Positions 18,299 to 30,205 of a DNA stretch of 64,000 nt are shown here, in pieces. The position numbers and the translations under genes are program-made. Within the stretch, counting starts at the first letter, position 1; every line of letters begins with the position of its first letter. The notes under the pieces are model-generated. The model made no database searches, was not told the origin of the DNA, and saw only the letters and a list, made by a program, of their open reading frames with translations. The DNA comes from Gammaproteobacteria bacterium (GTDB lineage: Bacteria > Pseudomonadota > Gammaproteobacteria > Ga0077536), in NCBI GenBank assembly GCA_016191285.1, contig JACPPA010000037.1, positions 1 through 64,000 on the forward strand, written 5' to 3'.

Positions 18299-19210
18299 TT
18301 ATGTTTTAGAGGGTAAGCTTTTCAGCGCCGCGGCAACTTCGATGGCTGACAGATGCGCCAGGTTTTTGTCCGGCGCCAGCAATATTTTGGCGCGGCCACC
18401 CCACGGCCGATAGCGCTCTGGGCGCCCTGGACCAAATAAGGTCAGTGTTGGCACTCCGCGCGCGGCGGCGAGATGTCCGAGCCCCGAATCATTGCCGACG
18501 AACGCCACGGCGTGATCTAACAACGCCACCGCCTGCGTTAGGCTCGACTTCCCCGTCATATTCACGGTGGGCAATACATTGCGCGAAGCCAGATACTCGG
18601 CAGCCGCCTGATCACCAGACCCACCGAGGATTAACACCCCGTCGTAGGCGTCCTTGCATTCCACGAGCAAGGCCGCGAAATGTTCGCGCGGCCACTGTTT
18701 GCCCAGCCAATTTGCCCCGGGTCCAAGCGCCAGCCACCGCTTTATCCGCAAATCCGCCAACAGATTGTGTGCAAAGACTGTATCGGATTCCGCGATCCAT
18801 ATCGTTGGATTTGGAATCGTTGAGGCTTCCGGCAATACCTGGCTCACGATTGCCATGTGCTGTTCGATGGCGTGTGGTCCGTGTGGACCACGGCGCCAGC
18901 GTGCCGTGCGTCGTGTGCCGCGCAGCAACCACGGCGCGAAATCGGTTCGTAGATCAACCATTGCGGCGTAATGCACTCGCCGTAATTGACCAATCAGTTC
19001 AAGCATGCCGCGGATTCCGAGGCGCTTGTCGCGATGGTAAAGCGTATGTAGAAACGGACATGCCTTCAGTAACGAACTCGAGCGCGCATCGGCCACGATG
19101 TCCACGCGGTGATCTGGGTAGGCAGCGTGCAGTGCTAATAGGGCGGGCGTGGTAAGAACGAGATCGCCAATGTTGCTTAGCGTGATGAACAACAGACGCT
19201 TATCAATCAT
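18299..19210 (-). CDS. Glycosyltransferase family 9 (heptosyltransferase-like)
   Basis: A 303-residue GT9 protein. The N-terminus is LLFITLSNIGDLVLTTPALL, and the C-terminal half has LALGPGANWLGKQWP and the FVGNDSGLGHLAAARGVPTLTLFG donor-site motif of heptosyltransferases. It is the second GT9 gene in the window, in opposite orientation to the main glycosyltransferase operon, and probably serves the same lipopolysaccharide core pathway. The exact acceptor is unknown. Confidence 0.87.
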   Translation of the reverse strand: MIDKRLLFITLSNIGDLVLTTPALLALHAAYPDHRVDIVADARSSSLLKACPFLHTLYHRDKRLGIRGMLELIGQLRRVHYAAMVDLRTDFAPWLLRGTRRTARWRRGPHGPHAIEQHMAIVSQVLPEASTIPNPTIWIAESDTVFAHNLLADLRIKRWLALGPGANWLGKQWPREHFAALLVECKDAYDGVLILGGSGDQAAAEYLASRNVLPTVNMTGKSSLTQAVALLDHAVAFVGNDSGLGHLAAARGVPTLTLFGPGRPERYRPWGGRAKILLAPDKNLAHLSAIEVAAALKSLPSKT

Positions 19211-19253
19211 TGGCGTGGCATTTCGCGGCTGTTAGTTAGCTCGAGGCAACCTG

Positions 19254-19643
19254 TTAATAGGACTGATAAGATTTCTCTTCGCGGAACGTCGCGCCAAGTT
19301 GGAGATCAATTTCTCGCTTTACTGTTGCGCGCCGGTCATTAGTTAGATAGACCTGCCGCGCCAGTTCGATGAACTCAGCGTCGAATTGTTTGGCGCGCTC
19401 TTTAGCACGAATCGCGTCTTCAATTTCCCACAGTTCTTCGTTGATCGATTTTAATCGCGCGACACGTGTGAGCAATGCATCGTCATTATGCGGGACAGGT
19501 GCGGCACACCAAGATGAATTGAGCGCTCTAAGTTCAACTTGAATATTGGCCAGTTTGCTCGCATCGATAATGCGCTCGGATTTGATCTCCAAGATTGAAA
19601 TGCGATCAAGGAGATCGGCAAAGGAAACTTGAATCGTTATCAT
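19254..19643 (-). CDS. DUF6165-type protein
   Basis: A 129-residue protein from the ATG at 19643 (MITIQVSFADLLDRISILEI). It is charged and largely helical, with the conserved ending AREVYLTND-like (here ARQVYLTNDRRATVKREIDL) and EEKSY. This matches my memory of the DUF6165 family, often found beside glycosyltransferase and lipopolysaccharide genes. It lies 11 bases after mnmE and 43 bases before the GT9 gene, so it may share a transcript with either. The function is unknown. Confidence 0.7.
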   Translation of the reverse strand: MITIQVSFADLLDRISILEIKSERIIDASKLANIQVELRALNSSWCAAPVPHNDDALLTRVARLKSINEELWEIEDAIRAKERAKQFDAEFIELARQVYLTNDRRATVKREIDLQLGATFREEKSYQSY

Positions 19644-19654
19644 GAGAAGCGCGG

Positions 19655-20989
19655 TTATTTTCCGATGCAAAAGTGCGCGAAGATGTTGCCCAGTAGATCT
19701 TCATTACTGTATTCGCCCACCAGCTCTTCGAGCGCGACTTGCGCCTGTCGGAGTTTTTCGGCGGTTAGTTCGAGAACCTCGGTAAAGGCGTTGGAGTCGG
19801 CAAAATCTAGCGCTCTTAGCGCGGTTCGCAATGCTTCTAAATGCCGTTCGCGCGCGAGGAAGGGGCTGATCACCTCACCCTGCAGGCCGGCTATTTTCTG
19901 GATCGCTTCGCGCAACAAGTCCAGGCCTGCGCCAGTGCGTGCCGATAAATGGACTTCATATCCGTCCGACATGCGGCGAATACTGGGTGATTCACCGATT
20001 AAATCGATTTTATTTCTGACTCGGATCAGTTTTGCGGTAGGCGCGATATCGAGAGAATCGGGTTCGGAGTCGTTGCGATCGGCGACATAGACAATCACAT
20101 CCGCCTGCGACAAGGCCGCGTGCGCACGGCGCACGCCTTCACGTTCGATTTCGTCGATTGCAACTCGGATCCCGGCCGTGTCATGAACGGTTAATAGTAA
20201 TCCATCGAAATTAATGTCGACTTGTAACACGTCCCGCGTGGTGCCGGCTTGCGGACTAACAATGGCGCGATCCTCGCCCGCTAACCGATTCAACAACGTA
20301 GACTTGCCGGTATTCGGCTGACCCACGATGACAACGTTGGCACCGCGCATTAGCAACGCGCCCTGGCGCCCGGAAACGAGCAGCGCGCTAATCGCATCGC
20401 GCACGTGTAGGACCTCGCGATAAAGGTTATCCGCGCCAGTCGCGGAGATGGCATCTTCGGCGAAGTCGATGGCGGCTTCGATATTTGTTCGAATCGCTAT
20501 CAAGGCGGCGGATAAATTGCGAATGTGAGTCGAAAAGTCGCCTCTGATCGCCGCATTGGCGGCGGCGAGCGCCCGATCGGTACTTAATGAAATTAAGTCG
20601 GCGATTGCTTCAGCTTGGAGGAGATCGATTTTTCTATTACAGAAAGCGCGCGCCGAAAATTCCCCTGGCGCGGCGGGCGCAGCGCCGGCGGTATAAATGG
20701 CTTCTAGCAGACGCGAGAGTACGATGAGACCGCCGTGCGCATGAAATTCGGCCATGTCTTCACCGGTATACGACGCGGGACCTGGGAAATAGAGCACCAA
20801 TCCATGATCGATGCGCGTGCCGTCGGCAGCGCGGAAAGTTTGCAATGACGCGTAACGCGGCGGCGGCAACTTACCGCCGATGGCCCGGACAATCGCCGCT
20901 GACTCGGGTCCGCTAATTCTTACAACCCCAATTGCTCCTGGACTGGCGCCTGTCGCGATGGCCGCGATGGTCGCTTTGGCGCGGATCAA
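19655..20989 (-). CDS. mnmE: tRNA uridine-5-carboxymethylaminomethyl GTPase MnmE
   Basis: With MnmG it modifies the wobble uridine of certain tRNAs. The 444-residue protein has the N-terminal folate-binding domain (ATGASPGAIGVVRISGP), the Ras-like G domain inserted in a helical domain (G1 GQPNTGKST, G2 GTTRD, G3 DTAG, G4 NKID) and the invariant C-terminal CIGK. It follows yidC with a 31-base gap. In many relatives rsmG, parA and parB lie near here; they are not found in this window. Confidence 0.97.
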   Translation of the reverse strand: MIRAKATIAAIATGASPGAIGVVRISGPESAAIVRAIGGKLPPPRYASLQTFRAADGTRIDHGLVLYFPGPASYTGEDMAEFHAHGGLIVLSRLLEAIYTAGAAPAAPGEFSARAFCNRKIDLLQAEAIADLISLSTDRALAAANAAIRGDFSTHIRNLSAALIAIRTNIEAAIDFAEDAISATGADNLYREVLHVRDAISALLVSGRQGALLMRGANVVIVGQPNTGKSTLLNRLAGEDRAIVSPQAGTTRDVLQVDINFDGLLLTVHDTAGIRVAIDEIEREGVRRAHAALSQADVIVYVADRNDSEPDSLDIAPTAKLIRVRNKIDLIGESPSIRRMSDGYEVHLSARTGAGLDLLREAIQKIAGLQGEVISPFLARERHLEALRTALRALDFADSNAFTEVLELTAEKLRQAQVALEELVGEYSNEDLLGNIFAHFCIGK

Positions 20990-21020
20990 AAGGTTCGACC
21001 TTGGTACATGTCAGCACAGG

Positions 21021-22652
21021 TCAGGCTTTTTCAATGGAACGTGTGATAAACCATTGTTGAGTTATCGACAAGACATTATTCACGAACCAATACAACACCA
21101 AACCGGCCGGGAAAAACGCGAAAAAAATGCCGAAGGCAAAGGGCATGATCTGCATAACCTTGGCTTGGATCGGATCGAGCGGCGCGGGATTTAATTTCGA
21201 TTGCAACCACATGCTGATGGTCATCAGAAACGGCAGCACGAAAAATGGATCTTTCAACGACAGGTCGTGAACCCACAGAATCCACGGCGCCTGGCGCAAT
21301 TCAACACTTTCCAAAATGACCCAATACAGCGAGATGAACACGGGGATCTGCACGACAATCGGCAGACATCCACCGAGTGGATTGATTTTTTCTTCCTTAT
21401 AGAGGTCCATCATCGCTTGGTTCAGGCGCGGACGATCATCGCGGAAGCGATCGCGAATGGCGAGTAGTCGCGGTTGGACTCGCCGCATTTTGGCCATCGA
21501 GCGATAGCCGGCGGCGGATAACGGAAGGAACAGTGCTTTAACAATGCACGTCAAAAATATGATTGCCCAGCCCCAATTACCAATGATCGAATGGAGTTTA
21601 GACAGGATCCAAAACAGAATTTTTCCAATAAACCACAACAGGCCGTAATCGACCGTGAGTTCGAGACCGGGCGCGACGGTCGGTAACACCTTTTGCAGTT
21701 TTGGTCCGGCATACATCCGATTCGAGACTGTTAAGGTGCCGCCTGGTTGGACTACCTGCTGTGGGCCGTAGTAGCCGATGATGTAGCGATCGCCGTTCAC
21801 GATCGACGAATAGTAGTGGTACGGCTTGTCGTTCGGCGGAATGATTGCGGCAACGAAATAGTGTTCTGCAATTGCCGCCCAGCCATTAGTGATGTTGACA
21901 TCAACGGGTTTTTCTACCAGCTCGGAAAATTTGTATTTTGTGTACCGTTGGTCTGGCGATGACACCGCGGCGCCAGTGAAGGTATTAATCAAATGCCGCG
22001 CCGGTTTATCGTTTAGTCGTTGCAACTGTTCGTAATGGTGAAAGGACCAGACACCGGTAGACTTATTGTTAATAAGATAGCGAACTTCGATGACATAACT
22101 ACTGCGGGTAAAGCGATATTCCTTGGTGACCGTAACGCCGGCGACCGATTCCCACGTTAGCGGAACAATCAATGAATCGGAGGTCGGCGTCAATGAGAAT
22201 TGGTCACTTGCGGCGCTAAAGTGCCCGTAATGGTCCGGTGTGTCGCCCTCGGCTTTAAGACCACTTTGATGAATGAAGAGGCGCGACCCGCTCATATCGA
22301 GTAAAGAAAATGTTGCATCGTCATTGATGTTGTCGGATCGATAGTGTTCCAGCGACGCGCGATCGATCACTGCACCGGTTAAATTGATCTGTACTTTTAA
22401 TACGTCGGTGGTGACGACGATTTCTTTGCCGGGCGATGGCGTCGAGTGTGCGTTGGATTCGGGAACTACGCTTGGGGGATCAGTGGGCTTTGAAGTTAAG
22501 CCAGTAGATGGTAGATCGGCGACCGTTCCGTGCGCCGCGGGGGTTACCGGTGGCGCTGGTGGAAGATGGTAATCGCGCTGCCAAGCGTCCCACATTAAGA
22601 ATCCAAGAAAGCTTAGTAATAGCAACAGAATCAGGCGAGTTTGTTCAATCAT
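21021..22652 (-). CDS. yidC: Membrane protein insertase YidC
   Basis: Inserts and folds inner-membrane proteins alone or with SecYEG. The start is the ATG at 22652 ([20 protein letters not shown]), giving 543 residues. The first helix (about 5-22) is followed by a large periplasmic domain and a C-terminal five-helix core with GWAIIFLTCIVKALFLPLS and NPLGGCLPIVVQIPVFISLY. The start overlaps the rnpA stop by 8 bp (ATGATTGA). The small yidD gene that usually lies between rnpA and yidC is missing. Confidence 0.97.
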   Translation of the reverse strand: MIEQTRLILLLLLSFLGFLMWDAWQRDYHLPPAPPVTPAAHGTVADLPSTGLTSKPTDPPSVVPESNAHSTPSPGKEIVVTTDVLKVQINLTGAVIDRASLEHYRSDNINDDATFSLLDMSGSRLFIHQSGLKAEGDTPDHYGHFSAASDQFSLTPTSDSLIVPLTWESVAGVTVTKEYRFTRSSYVIEVRYLINNKSTGVWSFHHYEQLQRLNDKPARHLINTFTGAAVSSPDQRYTKYKFSELVEKPVDVNITNGWAAIAEHYFVAAIIPPNDKPYHYYSSIVNGDRYIIGYYGPQQVVQPGGTLTVSNRMYAGPKLQKVLPTVAPGLELTVDYGLLWFIGKILFWILSKLHSIIGNWGWAIIFLTCIVKALFLPLSAAGYRSMAKMRRVQPRLLAIRDRFRDDRPRLNQAMMDLYKEEKINPLGGCLPIVVQIPVFISLYWVILESVELRQAPWILWVHDLSLKDPFFVLPFLMTISMWLQSKLNPAPLDPIQAKVMQIMPFAFGIFFAFFPAGLVLYWFVNNVLSITQQWFITRSIEKA

Positions 22653-23025
22653 GGGCGAGCTGAGCGGGTCGAGCGCTTTCTTGTGGCTGGGTCCAAAATT
22701 CAATTAACGAAACGAATAAGACCTGGTTAGGAGTCGTGCGTGCACTAGGCTTGACGTACACCACGACATCAAGCGGAACCACCGCTGGTTGAACGTGTAG
22801 GCGAAAGGATTCGCGAATTATTCTTTTTATACGGTTCCGATCGACAGCGCGCGGGACCATCCGTTTACTGACGGCGATTCCTAATCGTGGCGTTAGCGTC
22901 TCTGACGTGCGATACAGGAAATCAAAGTGCCTCGCGCGTAGACGTCTAGCACCACTGAATATCTGCGAAAAATCTGCCGCTTTTGTTATGCGGTATGCGG
23001 CGGTTAAACGATGTCGATTAGTCAG
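22645..23025 (-). CDS. rnpA: Ribonuclease P protein component
   Basis: Protein subunit of RNase P, which matures tRNA 5' ends. The frame is closed by TAG at 23040-23038. The only plausible start before the conserved N-terminus ([20 protein letters not shown]) is a CTG at 23025, giving 126 residues; an ATG at 22860 would remove half the fold. The CTG overlaps the rpmH stop as CTGA, the same geometry as the ATGA overlaps elsewhere in the window. The RNA-binding signature [15 protein letters not shown] is present. The gene overlaps yidC by 8 bp. The gene call is firm; the start is an inference. Confidence 0.9.
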   Translation of the reverse strand: MTNRHRLTAAYRITKAADFSQIFSGARRLRARHFDFLYRTSETLTPRLGIAVSKRMVPRAVDRNRIKRIIRESFRLHVQPAVVPLDVVVYVKPSARTTPNQVLFVSLIEFWTQPQESARPAQLAHD

Positions 23026-23159
23026 AGCGGTGTCAGTCTATGGCGGCCCTTGGCGCGGCGTGCTTTGAGGACTAGCCGTCCACCACGCGTACGCATGCGA
23101 GCGCGGAACCCGTGAGTGCGGGCTCTTTTTAGTCGGCTGGGTTGAAAAGTACGCTTCAT
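23022..23159 (-). CDS. rpmH: 50S ribosomal protein L34
   Basis: A 45-residue, very basic protein: [20 protein letters not shown], then an RMRTRGGR segment and the ending KGRHRLTPL. This is the standard L34 sequence and length. It is the first gene of the rpmH-rnpA-yidC-mnmE run, divergent from dnaA across a 176-base gap, as at most bacterial origins. Its TGA lies inside the CTGA that appears to start rnpA. Confidence 0.98.
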   Translation of the reverse strand: MKRTFQPSRLKRARTHGFRARMRTRGGRLVLKARRAKGRHRLTPL

Positions 23160-23335
23160 TGATTGTTGAGCCTCAATTTGGAAAACGATCGGGCGGGCGG
23201 CGCGAATGGTAGGCGGCGAATAAGACTGTTGTCAATTTAGAACGGGTAACGAGGTAGATGGCTAAGGCGATCGGCGGTCGATAGACTTCGCGGCGTTAGG
23301 CAGGCAATTGGTAGGAAATTTATAGAGGCACGCAG
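23160..23335. other. Divergent rpmH / dnaA promoter region
   Basis: This 176-base gap separates the starts of rpmH (minus) and dnaA (plus) and must contain both promoters. I see no DnaA box with eight or more matches to TTATCCACA, unlike the gap on the other side of dnaA. A modest ribosome-binding site (AGAGG) lies before the dnaA ATG. Individual -35 and -10 elements cannot be assigned with confidence. Confidence 0.5.
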
Positions 23336-24670
23336 ATGGCCGTTTCTTGGGAAAGTTGCCTTAGGCAATTGGAGAATGAACTCACGCCCCAACAGTTCAA
23401 TACCTGGGTGAGGCCATTGGTGGCTTCGGTAGTGGGTGACGAAGTTACGATTTCTGCACCCAATCGATTTGTCGCGGATTGGGTTAAGGGGAAATACGAG
23501 AAGCGAATTGTCGAACTAATAACGGCAGATAATCAGGGGAAGTGCGTTACGCTCGAATTCGTGATTGCCGAAGAAAATACCCATAGCTCACAGGAGCTAC
23601 CAGGCGGTGTGGCTGTTGAGTCGGATATGCCGACTGCGCGCGCCAGTAATCCAAAAACGCTGAAACGTGACTTCACGTTTGAATCTTTTATCGAGGGTAA
23701 GTCGAATCAATTAGCTCGAGCGGCTTCCTATCAAGTCGCAGAAAATCCGGGCAAGGCGTATAACCCTTTGTTCATTTGTGGTGGAGTTGGGCTTGGTAAA
23801 ACCCACCTTATGCAGGCTATTGGGAATCTAATCGTCACCCAACGACCGACCGCGACTGTTGCCTATGTTCACTCTGAAAAATTCGTCGGCGATATGGTAC
23901 GAGCGCTCCAGCACAACAAGATTGGGGAGTTCAAGAAAAAATATAGAACCGTCGATGCATTACTCATTGATGACATCCAGTTCTTTGCCGGTAAAGAGCG
24001 ATCGCAAGAGGAGTTCTTCCATACTTTCAATGCGTTACTGGAGAGCCAACAGCAGATCGTATTAACCTGTGATCGGTATCCACGTGAAGTGACCGGTGTG
24101 GAGGAGCGACTTAAATCTCGTTTCGGTTGGGGTTTAACGGTTGCTATTGAACCACCGGAGCTGGAAACGCGAGTGGCGATATTGATGAGCAAGGCACAAC
24201 GCTCGGGTGTGGAGTTGCCGCATGAAGTGGCATTTTTTGTCGCCAAACGATTCCGTTCGAATATTCGGGAAATTGAAGGCGCTCTACATCGCATGGTGGC
24301 TAACGCCCACTTCACCGGGCGTGCGGTCACGTTAGAATTCGCACGTGATGCGCTCAAAGATCTCTTAGCGATCCAAGATAAACTCATCACCATAGAAAAC
24401 ATTCAGAAAACGGTCGCGGAATACTACAAAATGCGTGTCTCTGATTTGGTTTCAAAGCGTAGGAGTCGTTCCGTGGCGAGACCGCGACAAGTGGCTATGG
24501 CACTCTCTAAGGAACTCACGAACCATAGTCTGCCAGAAATTGGAGATGCCTTTGGCGGCCGCGATCACACGACAGTAATTCACGCGTGTCGAAAGGTTGC
24601 GGAACTACGTCGGTCGGAAATCCGATTACATGAAGATGTTACAAATTTAGAACGCATCCTTACGAGCTAG
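23336..24670 (+). CDS. dnaA: Chromosomal replication initiator protein DnaA
   Basis: Binds DnaA boxes at oriC and opens the duplex. The 444-residue protein has the N-terminal DnaB-contact domain ([20 protein letters not shown]), a short variable linker (about 85-110), the AAA+ core with Walker [10 protein letters not shown] near residue 150 and Walker [10 protein letters not shown], and the C-terminal DNA-binding domain ending in the signature [15 protein letters not shown]. Codon use from here through recF is visibly more AT-rich than in the flanking regions. The gene heads the dnaA-dnaN-recF-gyrB run. Confidence 0.98.
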   Translation: MAVSWESCLRQLENELTPQQFNTWVRPLVASVVGDEVTISAPNRFVADWVKGKYEKRIVELITADNQGKCVTLEFVIAEENTHSSQELPGGVAVESDMPTARASNPKTLKRDFTFESFIEGKSNQLARAASYQVAENPGKAYNPLFICGGVGLGKTHLMQAIGNLIVTQRPTATVAYVHSEKFVGDMVRALQHNKIGEFKKKYRTVDALLIDDIQFFAGKERSQEEFFHTFNALLESQQQIVLTCDRYPREVTGVEERLKSRFGWGLTVAIEPPELETRVAILMSKAQRSGVELPHEVAFFVAKRFRSNIREIEGALHRMVANAHFTGRAVTLEFARDALKDLLAIQDKLITIENIQKTVAEYYKMRVSDLVSKRRSRSVARPRQVAMALSKELTNHSLPEIGDAFGGRDHTTVIHACRKVAELRRSEIRLHEDVTNLERILTS

Positions 24671-24856
24671 AGTAACTTCTGGATAAGCTGTGGAAAAATA
24701 GCGAGTGATAAAGGATGTGTACTGATTGGCGCTTTTAAAATCAAAGTTATCTACAGTGGGACGCGTTTTTTTATTTATATAATTGGCTGATAAATATAAA
24801 AAATATAAACTTATAAACACACGAAGCTGCTTTTATTAACATAATAATATTGATCT
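24671..24856. other. oriC: Probable replication origin, oriC
   Basis: The 186-base dnaA-dnaN gap has three sites with 8 of 9 matches to the DnaA box TTATCCACA or its complement: TCTGGATAA at 24678-24686, TGTGGAAAA at 24689-24697 and TTATCTACA at 24747-24755. They are followed by a strongly AT-rich tract (about 24768-24850) that could be the unwinding element. Position between dnaA and dnaN is a common oriC site. GC-skew over the whole chromosome would confirm it. Confidence 0.75.
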
Positions 24857-25957
24857 ATGAAAATAAGTATCGGTAGAGAAGATCTACTGCCAGCGCTAAT
24901 TGCCGTAACTAATGTTGTTGAACGACGGCAGTCACTGCCTATTCTTAGTAACCTTTTGGTTAACGCGGATAGCACTGGTGTCAGCATCACCGCTACGGAT
25001 ATGGAAGTTGAAGTTGTTGCGAAAGCTAGCGCACTTGTAGTCAGACAGGGCGCGACAACCATTCCGGCGCGGAAATGGCTAGATATTTGTAAGTCGCTCG
25101 ATGCATCATCTTCGCTAGAAATCGAAGAAAAAGGCGGAAAAATAAAGATAGTTTCGAACCGTAGCCGTTTTTCTCTAGCATCCTTACCTGCTAACGACTA
25201 TCCGAGTATGCAATTAGGAAAGGACGAAATAAGCATTCAGCTCGATCCTAAGTTATTGCTTGAGTTGATCAGCAACACACAATTTGCGATGGCACATCAG
25301 GATGTGCGGTATTACTTAAATGGGTTGCTCTTTGAATTTTCACCGAATTCAATACGCACGGTTGCGACAGACGGTCATCGTCTTGCGCTGTGTGAACGCA
25401 ATGTAAATACCAAACAAGATTTAACACGGCAAATAATTGTACCCCGAAAAGGCATTTCGGAAATTCTACGATTGGTTTCACACACGGATAAGGAAGTGTT
25501 TTTGGGCCTTTCTGGATCGCAAATCCGATTAACCCTTGACGGGAATTCCGTGGCCGTGAAGCTAGTCGACGGCAAATTTCCCGACTACGAACGTGTTTTA
25601 CCTAAAGATATTGGAAAAGTAGTTGTTACGGAACGAGAACTCACTAAGTCGGCACTGCATAGAACTTCAATTTTATCGAACGAAAAATTTCGTGGGGTAC
25701 GCCTAGTTCTGTCAAAAAACCTGCTAAAGACGGCGGCCCATAATCCAGAGCAAGAAGAGGCTGAGGAAGAACTCGAAGTGGAATATGACGGAGATGATCT
25801 CGAGATCGGCTTTAATGTGTCATACCTCCTCGATGTACTTGGTGTACTGCAATCGCAAAAAGTAAGGTTTGGGTTATCGGACGCAAATAGTAGCTGTCTG
25901 CTGCAGGATCCAGAGGATGATCGCAGTAAATACGTCATCATGCCGATGCGCTTGTAG
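24857..25957 (+). CDS. dnaN: DNA polymerase III beta subunit (sliding clamp)
   Basis: Forms the ring that keeps DNA polymerase III on its template. The 366-residue length is standard. It begins MKISIGREDLLPALIAVTNV, shows ERRQSLPILSNLL, TATDMEVEV, and ends with the typical YVIMPMRL. Three clamp domains are inferred from length. An unusually acidic stretch (about residues 293-311, EQEEAEEELEVEYDGDD) lies in the third domain. The gene is clearly more AT-rich than the rest of the window. Confidence 0.98.
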   Translation: MKISIGREDLLPALIAVTNVVERRQSLPILSNLLVNADSTGVSITATDMEVEVVAKASALVVRQGATTIPARKWLDICKSLDASSSLEIEEKGGKIKIVSNRSRFSLASLPANDYPSMQLGKDEISIQLDPKLLLELISNTQFAMAHQDVRYYLNGLLFEFSPNSIRTVATDGHRLALCERNVNTKQDLTRQIIVPRKGISEILRLVSHTDKEVFLGLSGSQIRLTLDGNSVAVKLVDGKFPDYERVLPKDIGKVVVTERELTKSALHRTSILSNEKFRGVRLVLSKNLLKTAAHNPEQEEAEEELEVEYDGDDLEIGFNVSYLLDVLGVLQSQKVRFGLSDANSSCLLQDPEDDRSKYVIMPMRL

Positions 25958-25995
25958 ACAGTGGAATTAAGGATAAAGGCTTTCTTCAGCACTAA

Positions 25996-27057
25996 ATGCA
26001 ATTAGAGCATTTGCATATAGGGAATTTCCGGAAAATTGCGACGGCCGAAATTCACCCTAGTCCTGGACTGAATTTCTTTTTCGGCAAGAACGGAAGCGGT
26101 AAGACATCGCTGCTTGAAGCAATTTACCTACTACATGCAGGTAAGTCGTTTCGAGCAAAGAATCCATCGGAACTAATCTCGTTAAATGAAGACACGCTTG
26201 CAGTGAGCGGAGTCGTTAGTAACAACAACAGCGAACGAACTGAAATTCGGGTGATTAAACGAAAGGAGTCTTCGCGATACACCGTAAATGATCGAAACAT
26301 CTCATCTGCGTCGCAGTTAGCGACGGCTTTGCCAATGCTATTGATAAACTCAGACTCCTTCGATGTGATTAATGGCAGCTCGAGAATACGACGTTCGATA
26401 ATTGATAGAACGCTGTTTCACGTGGAACCCACGTACTTGGAGTTCCTTATTAAATTCAATAAAGCGACAAAGCAAAGGACTCACCTCCTAAGAGTTCGAG
26501 CTTCGCTTAGCGAATTGGCTTATTGGGATAACGAATTCACCTCGAACGGCCTCCGAGTTCATCACGCTCGCTTGGATTGTGTTCAGCACCTCAACCAAAA
26601 ATTAAATGAACGAAACCTGCATTTGAGCTATGTTCCCGGTTGGAAGCAGGATTTAGGCTTAGAAGAAGCAATCGTTCAGGACCGTGACAAAGATTTCGCA
26701 ACTGGTCGAATAAGCAGTGGTCCGCATAAAGCCGAAGTATTGATTGAGATAGATCAAAAACCGGCTTCTAAATTTGCGTCGCGAGGCCAAATCAAAACAG
26801 CGGTTTTTTTAATTATGGACGCGGTCTCTGCTTATATCGTTGAGAGGCGAGGTTGGACCCCTATCTTTCTTATTGATGATGTTTCGGCGGAGCTGGATGC
26901 TGACTCCCAAAGCCTCGTGCTTAATTTTATTGCTAACACCCGTGCTCAAGCCTTTATTACGGCACTAACTGACCGGGATTTCAAATTACCTAAAGAATCT
27001 TTTCCCTCAAAAATATTCCACGTGGAACACGGGATTGTTCAAACATGTCAACCTTAA
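25996..27057 (+). CDS. recF: DNA replication and repair protein RecF
   Basis: An SMC-like ATPase that helps load RecA at gapped DNA. The 353-residue protein begins LEHLHIGNFRKIATAEIHPS, has Walker A FFGKNGSGKTSLLEAIYLL near residues 28-46 and a C-terminal Walker B LIDDVSAELD. It lies 38 bases after dnaN. Two sequences close to the ParB-binding parS palindrome fall within its coding region. Base composition is AT-rich like dnaN. Confidence 0.96.
   Translation: MQLEHLHIGNFRKIATAEIHPSPGLNFFFGKNGSGKTSLLEAIYLLHAGKSFRAKNPSELISLNEDTLAVSGVVSNNNSERTEIRVIKRKESSRYTVNDRNISSASQLATALPMLLINSDSFDVINGSSRIRRSIIDRTLFHVEPTYLEFLIKFNKATKQRTHLLRVRASLSELAYWDNEFTSNGLRVHHARLDCVQHLNQKLNERNLHLSYVPGWKQDLGLEEAIVQDRDKDFATGRISSGPHKAEVLIEIDQKPASKFASRGQIKTAVFLIMDAVSAYIVERRGWTPIFLIDDVSAELDADSQSLVLNFIANTRAQAFITALTDRDFKLPKESFPSKIFHVEHGIVQTCQP
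26414..26429. promoter_or_regulatory. parS: parS-like ParB-binding site 1
   Basis: TGTTTCACGTGGAACC inside recF. It matches 15 of 16 bases of the Bacillus-type parS read in reverse (TGTTTCACGTGGAACA) and 14 of 16 of the symmetrical TGTTCCACGTGGAACA. Together with the second site 600 bases away and the nearby origin this points to a chromosome-partition centromere. ParA and ParB are not encoded in the window. Confidence 0.75.
27014..27029. promoter_or_regulatory. parS: parS-like ParB-binding site 2
   Basis: TATTCCACGTGGAACA near the 3' end of recF, matching 15 of 16 bases of the symmetrical parS TGTTCCACGTGGAACA. The CCACGTGG core is a perfect palindrome. It lies about 2.3 kb from the probable oriC, within the usual range for parS. 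Confidence 0.75.
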
Positions 27058-27060
27058 TGA

Positions 27061-30161
<3,101 letters not shown>

Positions 30162-30205
30162 CGCGTTGACATCCTTGTCATCGCCCCTACAGAGCATTGA
30201 ACGAT

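Noticed and set aside
30162-30205. BirA operator or strong promoter before bioB
   Set aside because: A TTGACA is present at 30166-30171, but no good -10 follows at the right distance and no BirA-type palindrome is visible.
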